A DNA stretch of 26,181 nt from Paracoccaceae bacterium (GCA_011523445.1 WTGT01000217.1:1-26181); one strand, 5' to 3'; shown: positions 14,724 through 25,086, counted from the first letter of the stretch. The notes: a model not told the origin generated them from the sequence alone. Numbers and translations: made by a program.

Positions 14724-17438
14724 ATGAACATGACGACCACATCTGATACAGACAAACAAAACCAAATGCTTGGAATGAGTACAATTGCTTTTGTATTCTG
14801 TTTCGCTGTCTGGACAATTTTCTCAATCATCGGAGTTAGGATAAAACAGGATTTGGGATTATCGGATACCCAATTCGGTCTCTTGGTGGCAACCCCTGTT
14901 CTGACCGGTTCAATCAGTCGGATTTTTCTTGGCATCTGGACTGATCAATATGGTGGACGCCTCGTATTTACCCTTGTGATGGTTGCTTCGGCCATTGCAA
15001 CCTGGCTTCTTTCAACAGTTTCTACCTATCCCATGTTTTTGCTAGCAGCACTTGGGGTGGGTCTTGCCGGAGGATCATTTGCCGTAGGTATTGCATATGT
15101 TTCAAAGTGGTATCCGGCAGAACACCAGGGAAGCGCACTGGGTATATTCGGAGTGGGTAATGTTGGTGCTGCGGTTACCAACTTCGGTGCTCCCTTTCTG
15201 TTGGTGGCCGTAGGATGGCAAGCGACTGCTCAAGTATATTCAGTTGCATTGTTGGTGATGGCAGTGATTTTCTTTTTCTTTACTAAGGAAGATCCAACAA
15301 CGGCAGCCCGAAAAGCACGGGGAGAAAAGCCCCGATCAGCGTGGATGGAACTCGATCCATTGCGCAAATTGCAGGTTTGGCGTTTTGCCCTGTACTATTT
15401 TTTCGTTTTCGGTGCATTTGTTGCCTTGGCACTTTGGCTTCCACGCTATCTGGTCGGTGTTTATGATCTTGACATAAAAACGGCAGGTATGATTGCGGCA
15501 GCCTATTCGGTTCCAGCTTCCATATTTCGTGCCTATGGTGGACATCTTTCAGACAAGCGAGGGGCCAGAAGTGTAATGTACTGGACATTTGGTGTCTCGG
15601 TCATTCTGACCTTCATGCTGTCATATCCCAAAACCGATTATGTGATACATGGCATTGAAGGTCCCATAATCTTTTCCACGAGCATGGGACTTATACCATT
15701 TGTTGTCGCCATTTTCATTCTTGGCTTCTTCATGTCGCTCGGCAAGGCTGCTGTCTATAAACATATTCCAGTATATTATCCCGACCACATTGGTTCAGTG
15801 GGTGGATTGGTTGGAATGATTGGTGGCTTGGGCGGGTTCATCTTGCCAATTTCATTTGGCGTTTTGCTGGACCTTACTGGTATTTGGACCAGCTGTTTTG
15901 CCCTTTTGTTTGGGATTGTCCTGGTAGCACTCTTATGGATGCATTTTTCAATTCGTGCGATGGAACGGAGTGCTTTGTCAGAAGAATTGGATAAGCTACC
16001 TGAATTGCCCGAAATGCAATCTGTCCATGGTCCGGAACAGAAGGGAGCACTTGCCGGTGTTCTGAAGGAATGGAGGCCCGGTCCCATTGAAAATTGGAAA
16101 CCTGAGGATGAACAATTCTGGAAGGAACATGGAAGCAAGATTGCGAATCGCAACCTCTGGATATCCATACCTGCCCTTTTACTGGCATTCTCCGTCTGGA
16201 TGGTATGGAGTGTAGTTGTTGCAAAATTCCCCTCAATCGGTTTTGAATATACTACGGATCAATTGTTCTGGCTGGCTGCTCTACCAGGGATTTCAGGAGC
16301 AACACTTCGTATCTTTTATTCCTTCATGGTACCGATTTTTGGTGGGCGGCTTTGGACAACTCTTACTACGGCCTCTCTTCTGATACCTGCCTTCGGTATC
16401 GGCTATTCGGTACAGAATCCTGATACACCTTATTTCATATTCTTGGTTCTGGCCCTGTTGTGTGGACTTGGTGGAGGTAATTTTGCCTCCTCAATGGCCA
16501 ATATCACATACTTTTATCCGAAGCGGAGAAAAGGTCATGCCCTCGCCATGAATGCTGGATTGGGGAACCTTGGTGTTTCCGTCATGCAATTCCTGGTCCC
16601 AATCGTTATTTCAACCGGGGCATTTGTCGTGTTTACGGGCGGGGGTCAGATTACAGCTGATGGATCAACATTGTGGCTGCAAAATGCAGGCTTTGTTTGG
16701 GTACCATTCCTGTTGGTTTCAACGGCACTCGCTTGGTTCGGCATGAATGATATAATGACTGCCAGGGCATCATTCGCTGATCAGGCAGTAATTTTCTCGC
16801 GTTTCCATAATTGGGTGATGTGCTGGTTATACACTGGTACTTTTGGATCGTTCATTGGATATTCGGCAGGATTTCCATTATTGATGAAGACCCAGTTTCC
16901 AGCTGTGGATACACTTTCATTCGCTTTTCTCGGACCTATGGTGGGAGCACTCAGCAGGGCTGCTACTGGTTGGGTTTCGGATAAATACGGTGGAGGAAGG
17001 GTAACCTTCTGGACCTTCCTGGGAATGATAATTGCAGTTGGTGGTGTACTTTATTTCCTATCGATCAAGCAGGAACCGGGGGCTTTTTGGGGCTTCTTTG
17101 CCTGTTTCATGGCACTGTTCTTCCTGACAGGTGTCGGTAATGCTTCGACCTTTCAAATGATTCCTACCATCATGCGTCAGGAAGTTGACAGATTGATGCC
17201 TGATCTTGATCCTCCGACCAAGTTGAAAAATGCTGAACGTGAGAGTGCCGCGATTGTCGCATTCACTTCTGCAGTCGCCGCTTACGGAGCCTTTTTCATA
17301 CCCAAATCGTACGGAACTTCCATCGCCATGACCGGAGGTCCGGAAGCCGCATTGTGGGGCTTCATGATATTCTATGCAACCTGTGTAGGTGTAGTCTGGT
17401 ATTTCTACACTCGTAGAAGTGCATCAGTACCCTGCTAA
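14724..17438 (+). CDS. narK: Fused NarK1-NarK2 nitrate/nitrite transporter
   Basis: The 904-residue protein holds two complete major facilitator (MFS) transporters in one chain, about 24 membrane helices. The first covers about residues 1-411, the second about 479-904, joined by a hydrophilic linker rich in Glu, Pro and Trp. Each half has the substrate arginine in helix 2 (R66 in SISRIFLG; R529 in GATLRIFY) and the nitrate signature (GLAGGSFAVGIAYVSKWYP near 112-130; GLGGGNFASSMANITYFYP near 582-600). In Paracoccus a similar fusion works with NarK1 as proton/nitrate symporter and NarK2 as nitrate/nitrite antiporter; that split is inferred here. It is first in the nar operon, 22 bases before narG. 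I see no frameshift or internal stop. Confidence 0.95.
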   Translation: MNMTTTSDTDKQNQMLGMSTIAFVFCFAVWTIFSIIGVRIKQDLGLSDTQFGLLVATPVLTGSISRIFLGIWTDQYGGRLVFTLVMVASAIATWLLSTVSTYPMFLLAALGVGLAGGSFAVGIAYVSKWYPAEHQGSALGIFGVGNVGAAVTNFGAPFLLVAVGWQATAQVYSVALLVMAVIFFFFTKEDPTTAARKARGEKPRSAWMELDPLRKLQVWRFALYYFFVFGAFVALALWLPRYLVGVYDLDIKTAGMIAAAYSVPASIFRAYGGHLSDKRGARSVMYWTFGVSVILTFMLSYPKTDYVIHGIEGPIIFSTSMGLIPFVVAIFILGFFMSLGKAAVYKHIPVYYPDHIGSVGGLVGMIGGLGGFILPISFGVLLDLTGIWTSCFALLFGIVLVALLWMHFSIRAMERSALSEELDKLPELPEMQSVHGPEQKGALAGVLKEWRPGPIENWKPEDEQFWKEHGSKIANRNLWISIPALLLAFSVWMVWSVVVAKFPSIGFEYTTDQLFWLAALPGISGATLRIFYSFMVPIFGGRLWTTLTTASLLIPAFGIGYSVQNPDTPYFIFLVLALLCGLGGGNFASSMANITYFYPKRRKGHALAMNAGLGNLGVSVMQFLVPIVISTGAFVVFTGGGQITADGSTLWLQNAGFVWVPFLLVSTALAWFGMNDIMTARASFADQAVIFSRFHNWVMCWLYTGTFGSFIGYSAGFPLLMKTQFPAVDTLSFAFLGPMVGALSRAATGWVSDKYGGGRVTFWTFLGMIIAVGGVLYFLSIKQEPGAFWGFFACFMALFFLTGVGNASTFQMIPTIMRQEVDRLMPDLDPPTKLKNAERESAAIVAFTSAVAAYGAFFIPKSYGTSIAMTGGPEAALWGFMIFYATCVGVVWYFYTRRSASVPC

Positions 17439-17460
17439 GTGACAATGAGGTAAAGTAACC

Positions 17461-20400
17461 ATGTCATTAATTCTTGATCGCCTCAATTTCCTGGCTCGAA
17501 AGAACACCGGCACTTTTGCCGATGGGCACGGAGTAACAACAAACGAAAACCGGGAATGGGAGAATGCTTACCGGAATCGTTGGCAGCATGACAAGATTGT
17601 CCGCTCAACCCATGGGGTGAATTGTACAGGATCATGCTCATGGAAAATCTATGTCAAGGGAGGTATCGTAACCTGGGAAACGCAACAGACTGATTACCCC
17701 CGGACCCGGCCTGATTTGCCAAACCATGAACCTCGTGGTTGTTCCCGTGGCGCCAGTTATTCCTGGTACATGTATTCAGCGAACCGGGTCAAATATCCCC
17801 TGATAAGATCAAGATTGCTGAAGTTGTGGCGGAAGGAACGCGAGACAAAATCCCCAGTTGAGGCTTGGGCTGCTATTCAGGCTGATCCTGCGAAACGCAA
17901 GGATTATATTAGGGTTCGCGGGCTAGGAGGTTTTGTCAGGTCCAGTTGGGAAGAGGTGAACGAGATCATCGCTGCATCCAATGCTTACACAGCCAGGAAA
18001 TGGGGACCAGACCGGGTAATGGGATTTTCACCGATACCAGCCATGTCCATGGTCTCATATGCTGCTGGTTCACGATATCTCTCACTGTTGGGTGGGGTGT
18101 GCATGTCCTTCTACGACTGGTATTGTGATCTTCCTCCGGCTTCTCCCATGACATGGGGTGAACAGACGGATGTACCTGAATCTGCCGATTGGTACAATTC
18201 GGGGTTCCTGATATTGTGGGGGTCCAACGTTCCTCAAACCCGTACGCCAGATGCACATTTTTACACAGAGGTACGCTATAAGGGTACAAAATCGGTCGTT
18301 GTTTCGCCTGATTATTCAGAAGCGGCAAAATTTTCCGATCTGTGGCTTCACCCCAAACAAGGAACAGATGCTGCCCTCGCCCTGGCCATGGGCCATGTAA
18401 TCCTGCGGGAATTTCATGTTGATCGGCAGACCGAGTATTTCGAGGATTATTGTCGTCAATATACCGACATGCCCATGTTGGTAAAGCTGGTGAAGAAGGA
18501 TGGGAGCTATGTCCCGGACAGGATGATACGGGCCTCTGATTTCAGTAGCAATCTTGGCGAGAACAACAATCCAGAGTGGAAAACAGTAGTTATAGACCAA
18601 GAGTCGGGAAATGTTACGACACCACAAGGTTCAATCGGTTTCCGGTGGGGTGAGGAAGGTAAATGGAACCTTGAGTTAAAGGATGGCAAAGGCCGTGACA
18701 TAAAGCCTGTAATGAGTTTGATTGATAAGAGCCATCATGACAATGTTGCCTCTGTAGCTTTCCCCTATTTCGGTAACAGGGAACATGACCATTTCAAGGG
18801 AACCGATCATGACAGTGTTCTTCACCGCAATGTTCCCGCCAAACGGTTGGAATTGGAAGAGGGTGAAGTTCTTGTTGCAACGGTATTTGACCTATTGATA
18901 GCCAATTATGGCCTAGACAGGGGGCTTGGTGACAAAAGTTGTGCCTCATCCTATGATGACAACCAACCCTATACACCGGCCTGGGCCGAGCAAATTACGG
19001 GTGTTCCCCGAGATCATATCATTACGGTAGCCCGTGAATTTGCATCAAATGCCGAAAAGACCCAGGGTCGTTCAATGGTTATTCTTGGGGCAGGGATCAA
19101 CCACTGGTATCACATGGATATGAACTACAGGGGTATTATCAATCTGTTGGTAATGTGTGGATGTATCGGCAAGTCGGGGGGTGGCTGGAGCCACTATGTC
19201 GGGCAGGAAAAATTAAGACCCCAGACCGGATGGCTGCCTTTGGCCTTTTCACTGGACTGGAACCGTCCACCCCGCCAGATGAATTCTACCTCGTTCTTTT
19301 ATGCTCATACTGATCAGTGGCGTTATGAATCATTGACAATTGATGAAATTTTATCCCCAACCGCTCCCGATGGCAGTTGGGATGGCACTCCAATCGATTA
19401 CAACATCAAGTCTGAACGGATGGGATGGCTACCATCAGCACCACAACTGGAAACCAATCCCCTGGAAATTTCTGCTGCTGCCGAGAAGGCTGGAAAGGAT
19501 ATCAAGGATTATGTAATCGAAAATCTGAAAGAGGGTAACCTCAGGATGTCGTGCGAGGATCCCGACAATGAAAACAATTGGCCTAGAAACCTGTTTGTCT
19601 GGCGTTCAAATCTTTTGGGTTCCTCGGGGAAAGGGCATGAATATTTCCTGAAGCATCTGCTCGGAACCGCACATGGCGTTTTAAGGGAAGATCTTGGTGA
19701 AGAAGGCAACAATAGGGCAACAGAGGTGGTTTGGCATGACGAGGCCCCAGAGGGGAAACTGGATCTGCTTGTTACGATTGATTTTCGAATGTCAACGACT
19801 TGTGTCTATTCCGACATTGTACTCCCGACAGCTACATGGTATGAAAAAAATGACCTCAATACCACAGACATGCACCCATTCATCCATCCACTGACAAGTG
19901 CGGCAGATCCCGCTTGGGAAGCACGAAATGACTGGGATATTTTCAAGGGAATTGCCAAGAAATTTTCAGAAATAGCTCCCGAAGTCCTTGGCGTGGAAAA
20001 GGATGTGGTGCTTGTTCCCATATTACATGATACTCCCGGGGAGTTAGCGCAACCATTTGAGGTTAGTGACTGGAAGGAAGGCACAACCCTCCCGATCCCA
20101 GGCAAAACCATGCCTTCATTGGCCATCGTTGAGCGTGATTATCCCAACCTCTACAAGCGATTCACTTCCTTGGGTCCACTTATGGACAAGTTGGGAAATG
20201 GAGGTAAAGGCATATCATGGAATACCGATAAAGAAATAGAATTGCTTTGTGATCTCAATGGAATAGTTACGGAGGAAGGTCCAACCAAGGGACGTCCCCG
20301 AATTGAAACGGATATTGATGCTTCCGAGGTAATTCTGACCTTGGCACCGGAAACCAATGGCCATGTTGCTGTCAGGGCTTGGGAAGCACTGTCTCAACGA

Positions 20401-21171
20401 ACCGGTATTGATCACACCCATCTCGCCAAACCAAAGGAAGATGAGGCAATCCGCTTCAACGATATTGTTGCCCAACCTCGAAAGATCATTTCTTCTCCAA
20501 CCTGGTCCGGTATTGAATCTGAAAAGGTGTGTTACAACGCCGGTTATACCAATGTCTATGAATTGATACCATGGAGAACATTGTCTGGCCGACAACAACT
20601 TTACCAGGATCATCTCTGGATGCGTGCCTTTGGCGAAGCACTTTGTGTTTACCGTCCACCAATCGATACAAAAGGTATCAACCCTATTATCCAGGCCAAA
20701 TCCAATGGCCGTCCCCAAGTAGTGCTGAATTTCATTACCCCTCACCAGAAATGGGGAATCCATTCAACCTATTCGGACAATCAACTCATGTTGACACTTA
20801 ATCGGGGTGGACCAGTAGTCTGGATTTCTGAAGAAGATGCAGAAACAGCAGAAATAATCGATAACGACTGGGTAGAGGTATTTAATGTCAACGGTGCCAT
20901 TACAGCACGTGCAGTCGTATCCCAAAGAATGAAACAAGGTACAATCTACATGTATCACGCACAGGAAAAGCTGATAAATACCCCCGGCTCCAATATTACT
21001 GGACAAAGAGGGGGTATACACAATTCAGTTACTCGGGCCATTACGAAGCCTACTCACATGATCGGCGGGTATGCCCAGCAATCCTATGGATTCAATTATT
21101 ATGGCACTGTTGGTTCCAACCGTGATGAATTCGTGGTGGTTCACAAACTTGATAAGGTAGACTGGATGTAA
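17461..21171 (+). CDS. narG: Respiratory nitrate reductase alpha subunit
   Basis: NarG reduces nitrate to nitrite at a molybdenum bis-MGD site in the cytoplasm. The 1236-residue length is normal. The FS0 iron-sulfur cluster ligands are H51, C55, C59 and C94, matching H49/C53/C57/C92 of E. coli. The Asp in YCDLPPASP (about residue 223) corresponds to the Mo-ligating Asp of E. coli. SADWYNSGFLILWGSNVPQ and TRTPDAHFYTEVRYKG are nearly identical to E. coli NarG. The N-terminus FLARKNTGTFADGHG is the vestigial Tat-like segment kept in cytoplasm-facing NarG. GAGG lies ten bases before the ATG. narH follows after 40 bases. Confidence 0.98.
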   Translation: MSLILDRLNFLARKNTGTFADGHGVTTNENREWENAYRNRWQHDKIVRSTHGVNCTGSCSWKIYVKGGIVTWETQQTDYPRTRPDLPNHEPRGCSRGASYSWYMYSANRVKYPLIRSRLLKLWRKERETKSPVEAWAAIQADPAKRKDYIRVRGLGGFVRSSWEEVNEIIAASNAYTARKWGPDRVMGFSPIPAMSMVSYAAGSRYLSLLGGVCMSFYDWYCDLPPASPMTWGEQTDVPESADWYNSGFLILWGSNVPQTRTPDAHFYTEVRYKGTKSVVVSPDYSEAAKFSDLWLHPKQGTDAALALAMGHVILREFHVDRQTEYFEDYCRQYTDMPMLVKLVKKDGSYVPDRMIRASDFSSNLGENNNPEWKTVVIDQESGNVTTPQGSIGFRWGEEGKWNLELKDGKGRDIKPVMSLIDKSHHDNVASVAFPYFGNREHDHFKGTDHDSVLHRNVPAKRLELEEGEVLVATVFDLLIANYGLDRGLGDKSCASSYDDNQPYTPAWAEQITGVPRDHIITVAREFASNAEKTQGRSMVILGAGINHWYHMDMNYRGIINLLVMCGCIGKSGGGWSHYVGQEKLRPQTGWLPLAFSLDWNRPPRQMNSTSFFYAHTDQWRYESLTIDEILSPTAPDGSWDGTPIDYNIKSERMGWLPSAPQLETNPLEISAAAEKAGKDIKDYVIENLKEGNLRMSCEDPDNENNWPRNLFVWRSNLLGSSGKGHEYFLKHLLGTAHGVLREDLGEEGNNRATEVVWHDEAPEGKLDLLVTIDFRMSTTCVYSDIVLPTATWYEKNDLNTTDMHPFIHPLTSAADPAWEARNDWDIFKGIAKKFSEIAPEVLGVEKDVVLVPILHDTPGELAQPFEVSDWKEGTTLPIPGKTMPSLAIVERDYPNLYKRFTSLGPLMDKLGNGGKGISWNTDKEIELLCDLNGIVTEEGPTKGRPRIETDIDASEVILTLAPETNGHVAVRAWEALSQRTGIDHTHLAKPKEDEAIRFNDIVAQPRKIISSPTWSGIESEKVCYNAGYTNVYELIPWRTLSGRQQLYQDHLWMRAFGEALCVYRPPIDTKGINPIIQAKSNGRPQVVLNFITPHQKWGIHSTYSDNQLMLTLNRGGPVVWISEEDAETAEIIDNDWVEVFNVNGAITARAVVSQRMKQGTIYMYHAQEKLINTPGSNITGQRGGIHNSVTRAITKPTHMIGGYAQQSYGFNYYGTVGSNRDEFVVVHKLDKVDWM

Positions 21172-21211
21172 AAGCATTCAGATCAAACATTGCTCAATCG
21201 GAGGTAGCAAA

Positions 21212-22750
21212 ATGAAGATACGTGCACAAATCGGGATGGTACTTAACCTCGACAAGTGTATCGGTTGTCACACGTGTTCAGTAACATGTAAAAACGTCTG
21301 GACCAACCGCGAAGGTGTGGAATATGCCTGGTTCAACAATGTCGAAACCAAACCTGGAATTGGTTATCCAAAGGAGTGGGAGAACCAGAAAAAGTGGAAT
21401 GGTGGCTGGACACGAAAATCCAACGGCAGGATAGTACCCAAAATGGGATCAAAATGGCGAATCCTAGCCAAGATATTTGGTAACCCCGACCTACCGGAAA
21501 TTGATGACTATTATGAACCGTTTGATTTTGATTACGGGCACCTTCAGACATCTGCTGAAGGTAAGACTGCTCCAACGGCCAGACCGCGTTCCATGGTAAG
21601 CGGCGAGCGGATCGAAAAAATTGAATGGGGACCCAATTGGGAAGAGATTCTCGGGGGTGAATTCTCCAGCAGGTCCAAGGACTACAATTTCAAGGACATT
21701 GAAAAAGAGATATATGGCGAGTTCGAAAACACATTCATGATGTATCTTCCAAGACTTTGTGAACATTGTCTCAACCCAACATGTGTTGCGGCATGTCCCT
21801 CGGGGGCAATCTACAAGCGTGAGGATGACGGTATCGTTTTGATAGATCAGGAAACCTGCCGTGGGTGGAGGATGTGTATTTCCGGGTGCCCCTACAAGAA
21901 AATCTACTATAACTGGTCCTCAGGCAAGTCTGAAAAATGTGTTTTTTGCTATCCACGCATTGAGGCTGGTGAACCAACGGTCTGTTCGGAAACCTGTGTT
22001 GGACGCATTCGTTACCTTGGTGTGATTCTTTATGATGCTGACCTCATTGCCGAAGCCGCATCCACCCCGGATGAAAAGGATCTTTATGAAGCACAACTCA
22101 ATGTATTTCTTGATCCTGAAGATCCAGAAGTAATTGCCCAGGCCAGGCTGGATGGAGTTCCCGATGCCTGGCTTGAGGCTGCCCAAAGGTCTCCGGTCTA
22201 CAAGATGGCAATGGATTGGAAGATTGCCTTCCCATTACACCCTGAATACAGAACCTTGCCGATGGTTTGGTATGTGCCACCACTTTCACCCTTACAATCT
22301 GCAGCCGAGGCAGGTAAAATCGGGTGGGAAGATGGTCTGCCCGATGTCCGGTCCATGCGCATTCCAGTCCGGTATCTCTCGAACCTGTTGACAGCAGGAA
22401 AGGATGAACCCGTCATTAACGCACTTGAGAGAATGCTTGCCATGAGGGCCTACATGAGGTCCAAGTCCGTGGAAGGGGTTATTGATGAATCGATTGCCGA
22501 AAGAGTGGGATTAACTGGAGCAATTATTGAGGATATGTACCAGATTATGGCAATAGCCAATTATGAAGACAGGTTTGTAATTCCTACCTCGCATCGTGAA
22601 ATCACGGAAGATGCCTATGATATCAGGGGATCCTGTGGGTTCACCTTTGGCAGTGGATGCTCAGGGGGGTCTACCGAGAATGATCTGTTTGGGGCCAAGA
22701 GACCTCGTACTGTCCAGACCCCATCAGAACTTTTCAAGGAGAGTGCATGA
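21212..22750 (+). CDS. narH: Respiratory nitrate reductase beta subunit (iron-sulfur)
   Basis: NarH passes electrons from NarI to NarG through four clusters. The 512-residue protein shows all ligand sets: C16, C19, C22, C26; C183, C186, C191, C195; C216, C222, C226 with W219 in place of a cysteine, which marks the 3Fe-4S cluster; and C243, C246, C258, C262. This matches the E. coli NarH pattern. The ATG has a strong ribosome site, GGAGG at 21201-21205. The stop overlaps the start of narJ by four bases (ATGA). Confidence 0.98.
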   Translation: MKIRAQIGMVLNLDKCIGCHTCSVTCKNVWTNREGVEYAWFNNVETKPGIGYPKEWENQKKWNGGWTRKSNGRIVPKMGSKWRILAKIFGNPDLPEIDDYYEPFDFDYGHLQTSAEGKTAPTARPRSMVSGERIEKIEWGPNWEEILGGEFSSRSKDYNFKDIEKEIYGEFENTFMMYLPRLCEHCLNPTCVAACPSGAIYKREDDGIVLIDQETCRGWRMCISGCPYKKIYYNWSSGKSEKCVFCYPRIEAGEPTVCSETCVGRIRYLGVILYDADLIAEAASTPDEKDLYEAQLNVFLDPEDPEVIAQARLDGVPDAWLEAAQRSPVYKMAMDWKIAFPLHPEYRTLPMVWYVPPLSPLQSAAEAGKIGWEDGLPDVRSMRIPVRYLSNLLTAGKDEPVINALERMLAMRAYMRSKSVEGVIDESIAERVGLTGAIIEDMYQIMAIANYEDRFVIPTSHREITEDAYDIRGSCGFTFGSGCSGGSTENDLFGAKRPRTVQTPSELFKESA

Positions 22751-23478
22751 CAGTTTCCGTATTCAAAATAGTATCTGTACTTCTTTCCTATCCATCGAAA
22801 GAAATACATGAGGCAATGCCGGAGATAGGGCAGATTGCCAATGAAATGCCTATAAACAAATCCATTAGGGAATCCTTGCACAAACTGGCCAGTGATATTG
22901 GTGAACGTGACATTTATGACGCACAGGAGCGTTATGTATATCTGTTTGACCGTACCAGATCGCTGTCCTTGCACTTGTTTGAACATGTTCATGGTGAAAG
23001 CCGTGACCGTGGACAAGCCATGGTCGACATGCTGGCCATGTATGAAAAGGATGGATTTGAAATTGGTACCAAGGAATTACCGGACTATTTGCCCATGTTT
23101 CTGGAATATCTTTCAACCAAACCAATTGCCGAGGCTTTATCCCTGCTTGAACAAACATCACATATTCTTGTTGCAATCCGGGAAAGATTGACAAAACGCA
23201 AATCCATTTATGCAAATGCTTTTTTGGTATTGATTTCCCTAGCTAAAATGAAACCCGACCCCAAACTGGTTAATGAACTCCTTCAGATTCCGGATGATGA
23301 TCCGAAAGACCTTGATGCCCTTGATAAAATCTGGGAAGAGGAAGTAGTCACCTTTGGAGGGGGAACGGGTGAAGATAGTTGTGGATTGGAGCGGATGAAG
23401 AAGCAATTTAGAGCTGCCCAACGCAGACCCCCAGACGCTGTTCAAAATACCAATACGGAGAATCCCAGCCATGTCTGA
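22747..23478 (+). CDS. narJ: Nitrate reductase assembly chaperone
   Basis: NarJ is a cytoplasmic chaperone of the TorD/NarJ family that holds NarGH until the Mo cofactor and FS0 cluster are inserted, then allows binding to NarI. The 243-residue helical protein has the family block YVYLFDRTRSLSLHLFEHVH followed by GESRDRGQAMVDM and a PDYLPMFLEYLS motif. It overlaps narH by four bases and narI by eight. It is not part of the mature enzyme. Confidence 0.95.
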   Translation: MTVSVFKIVSVLLSYPSKEIHEAMPEIGQIANEMPINKSIRESLHKLASDIGERDIYDAQERYVYLFDRTRSLSLHLFEHVHGESRDRGQAMVDMLAMYEKDGFEIGTKELPDYLPMFLEYLSTKPIAEALSLLEQTSHILVAIRERLTKRKSIYANAFLVLISLAKMKPDPKLVNELLQIPDDDPKDLDALDKIWEEEVVTFGGGTGEDSCGLERMKKQFRAAQRRPPDAVQNTNTENPSHV

Positions 23479-24190
23479 TTTCGTAAATACACTGCTTTTT
23501 GGAATTTATCCCTATATAGCTCTTGTAGTCATGATTGTGGGTACGATCCTTCGTTATGACCGAGATCCCTACAGTTGGAGGTCAGGTTCATCACAACTGC
23601 TTCGTCGTAAGCAACTCATCTGGGGCTCCGTACTGTTCCATGTAGGAGTGCTAATCGTCTTTTTCGGGCACTTGGTCGGTTTGCTTACTCCAATCGCGAT
23701 TTTTGACATGATAGGCATCAGTCATGGAGCCAAGCAGATGATGGCAATAGTTATTGGTGGAATTGCCGGAATCATGGCCATCATCGGTGCCACGCTACTG
23801 GTTCATAGACGGTTGTTTGATGCCCGTGTACGAGCAAATTCAACCATGTCGGATACACTCATAATCATTTTGCTTTGGCTTCAGCTGATGCTGGGACTAC
23901 TGACAATCCCGATTTCAATGCAACATCTCGATGGGCATGAAATGGTGAAATTCATGACTTGGGCCCAAGGAATATTTACCTTCAACCCTGAAGCTGCGAG
24001 TTATGTTGCGGATGCAGCAATTGTATTCAAATTACATCTGTTTCTCGGCTTGACCATTTTCCTGCTTTTTCCGTTCACGCGATTGGTCCACATGTTGAGT
24101 GCACCGGTCCATTACTTGTGGCGACCTGGTTATCAGGTTGTTCGCGAACGCAATCAAAAGACCACAACCCAAAACTTTCCACAATCCTGA
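23471..24190 (+). CDS. narI: Respiratory nitrate reductase gamma subunit (cytochrome b)
   Basis: NarI is the quinol-oxidising, di-heme b membrane subunit. The 239-residue protein has five hydrophobic segments. Heme ligands are H57 and H67 (FHVGVLIVFFGHLVG) and H189 and H207 (FKLHLFLGLT, RLVHMLSAP), each close to the E. coli positions 56, 66, 187 and 205. RPGYQVVRER near the end is typical. It begins inside narJ (ATG 23471) and is followed after six bases by the parvulin gene. Confidence 0.97.
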   Translation: MSDFVNTLLFGIYPYIALVVMIVGTILRYDRDPYSWRSGSSQLLRRKQLIWGSVLFHVGVLIVFFGHLVGLLTPIAIFDMIGISHGAKQMMAIVIGGIAGIMAIIGATLLVHRRLFDARVRANSTMSDTLIIILLWLQLMLGLLTIPISMQHLDGHEMVKFMTWAQGIFTFNPEAASYVADAAIVFKLHLFLGLTIFLLFPFTRLVHMLSAPVHYLWRPGYQVVRERNQKTTTQNFPQS

Positions 24191-24196
24191 CAAGTA

Positions 24197-25066
24197 ATGA
24201 TAATTCCAAAATCGGAGCCACGTGCCGAAGCCGATAAATCCAATGAGTCCAAATCCGGTATCGGTTTTTCCCTGAAGGATGTTCAGGTCAATAAGGTACC
24301 CATTCCCGAAAAGCAGATCCTGGAGGAAGCCCAAAACCATCCGGCACCTACTCCGGGGAGGGCATTAAGGGCAGCCGCAGAAGCATTGGTGATAAGGGAA
24401 TTGCTTTGGCAGGAAGCTAGTCGTCTTGATATTTCAGCAACACCTGAAACAGATGATGAGGGAAGGAAGGAAACAGAGATTGATGCTGCTATCAGGGTTT
24501 TGATAGACCAGGAGGTAACGGTACCCACTGCAACAGTTGATGAATGCAGACTCTATTATGAAAGACATCCCGAAAAATTCAACAGCCCAACCCTTTACGA
24601 GGCACGTCACATCCTCATCGCGGTATCAGAATCAGACACAAAGGGACGGCAAAAATCCAAGGCAAGAGCTGAGGAATTATGTCGAATGCTCAAGCCCAAA
24701 CCAGAGTTGTTTTCTTCTCTTGCCAGAGAACACTCGGACTGTACTTCAAGGGATCAGGGTGGAAACCTGGGACAGTTGACACCTGGCAGTACGGTAGAAG
24801 ATTTCGAAAGAGCAATCAAGGGCATGCAGGTAGGGGAAATAACAGAATCACCTGTGGAAAGTCGATTTGGATATCATGTGATAGCACTCGACCGTATCAT
24901 TGAGGGTCATGGCCTTCCATTTGAAATGGTTAATGATCGCATTGCTGCCTGGCTGGAAGCATCAACTTGGTCCAAGGCAGTTTCGCAGTATATTGCAATA
25001 CTGATAGGCCGAGCAGATATTCACGGCATTTCACTGGATGGCACTCAAAGTCCATTGGTTCAATAA
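24197..25066 (+). CDS. PpiC-type (parvulin) peptidyl-prolyl isomerase of the nar operon
   Basis: The 289-residue protein has a parvulin domain at about residues 134-235: YEARHILIAV, FSSLAREHSDCTSRDQGGNLG, and SRFGYHVIALDRI. The first 130 residues are a helical arm with a polar, disordered-looking start. No signal peptide is seen, so it should act in the cytoplasm, unlike the periplasmic SurA/PrsA types; NifM of nitrogenase is a comparable case. A parvulin gene after narI is also known in Paracoccus-type nar clusters. Its six-base distance from narI supports co-transcription. It probably helps NarG or NarH folding. The ATG lacks a clear ribosome site, so translation may be coupled to narI. Confidence 0.92.
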   Translation: MIIPKSEPRAEADKSNESKSGIGFSLKDVQVNKVPIPEKQILEEAQNHPAPTPGRALRAAAEALVIRELLWQEASRLDISATPETDDEGRKETEIDAAIRVLIDQEVTVPTATVDECRLYYERHPEKFNSPTLYEARHILIAVSESDTKGRQKSKARAEELCRMLKPKPELFSSLAREHSDCTSRDQGGNLGQLTPGSTVEDFERAIKGMQVGEITESPVESRFGYHVIALDRIIEGHGLPFEMVNDRIAAWLEASTWSKAVSQYIAILIGRADIHGISLDGTQSPLVQ

Positions 25067-25086
25067 TTAATTGCTGTGCTATATTC

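Noticed and set aside
20215..20763. 182-codon ORF on the minus strand
   Set aside because: It lies inside narG, a certain gene, and reads as an unstructured shadow.
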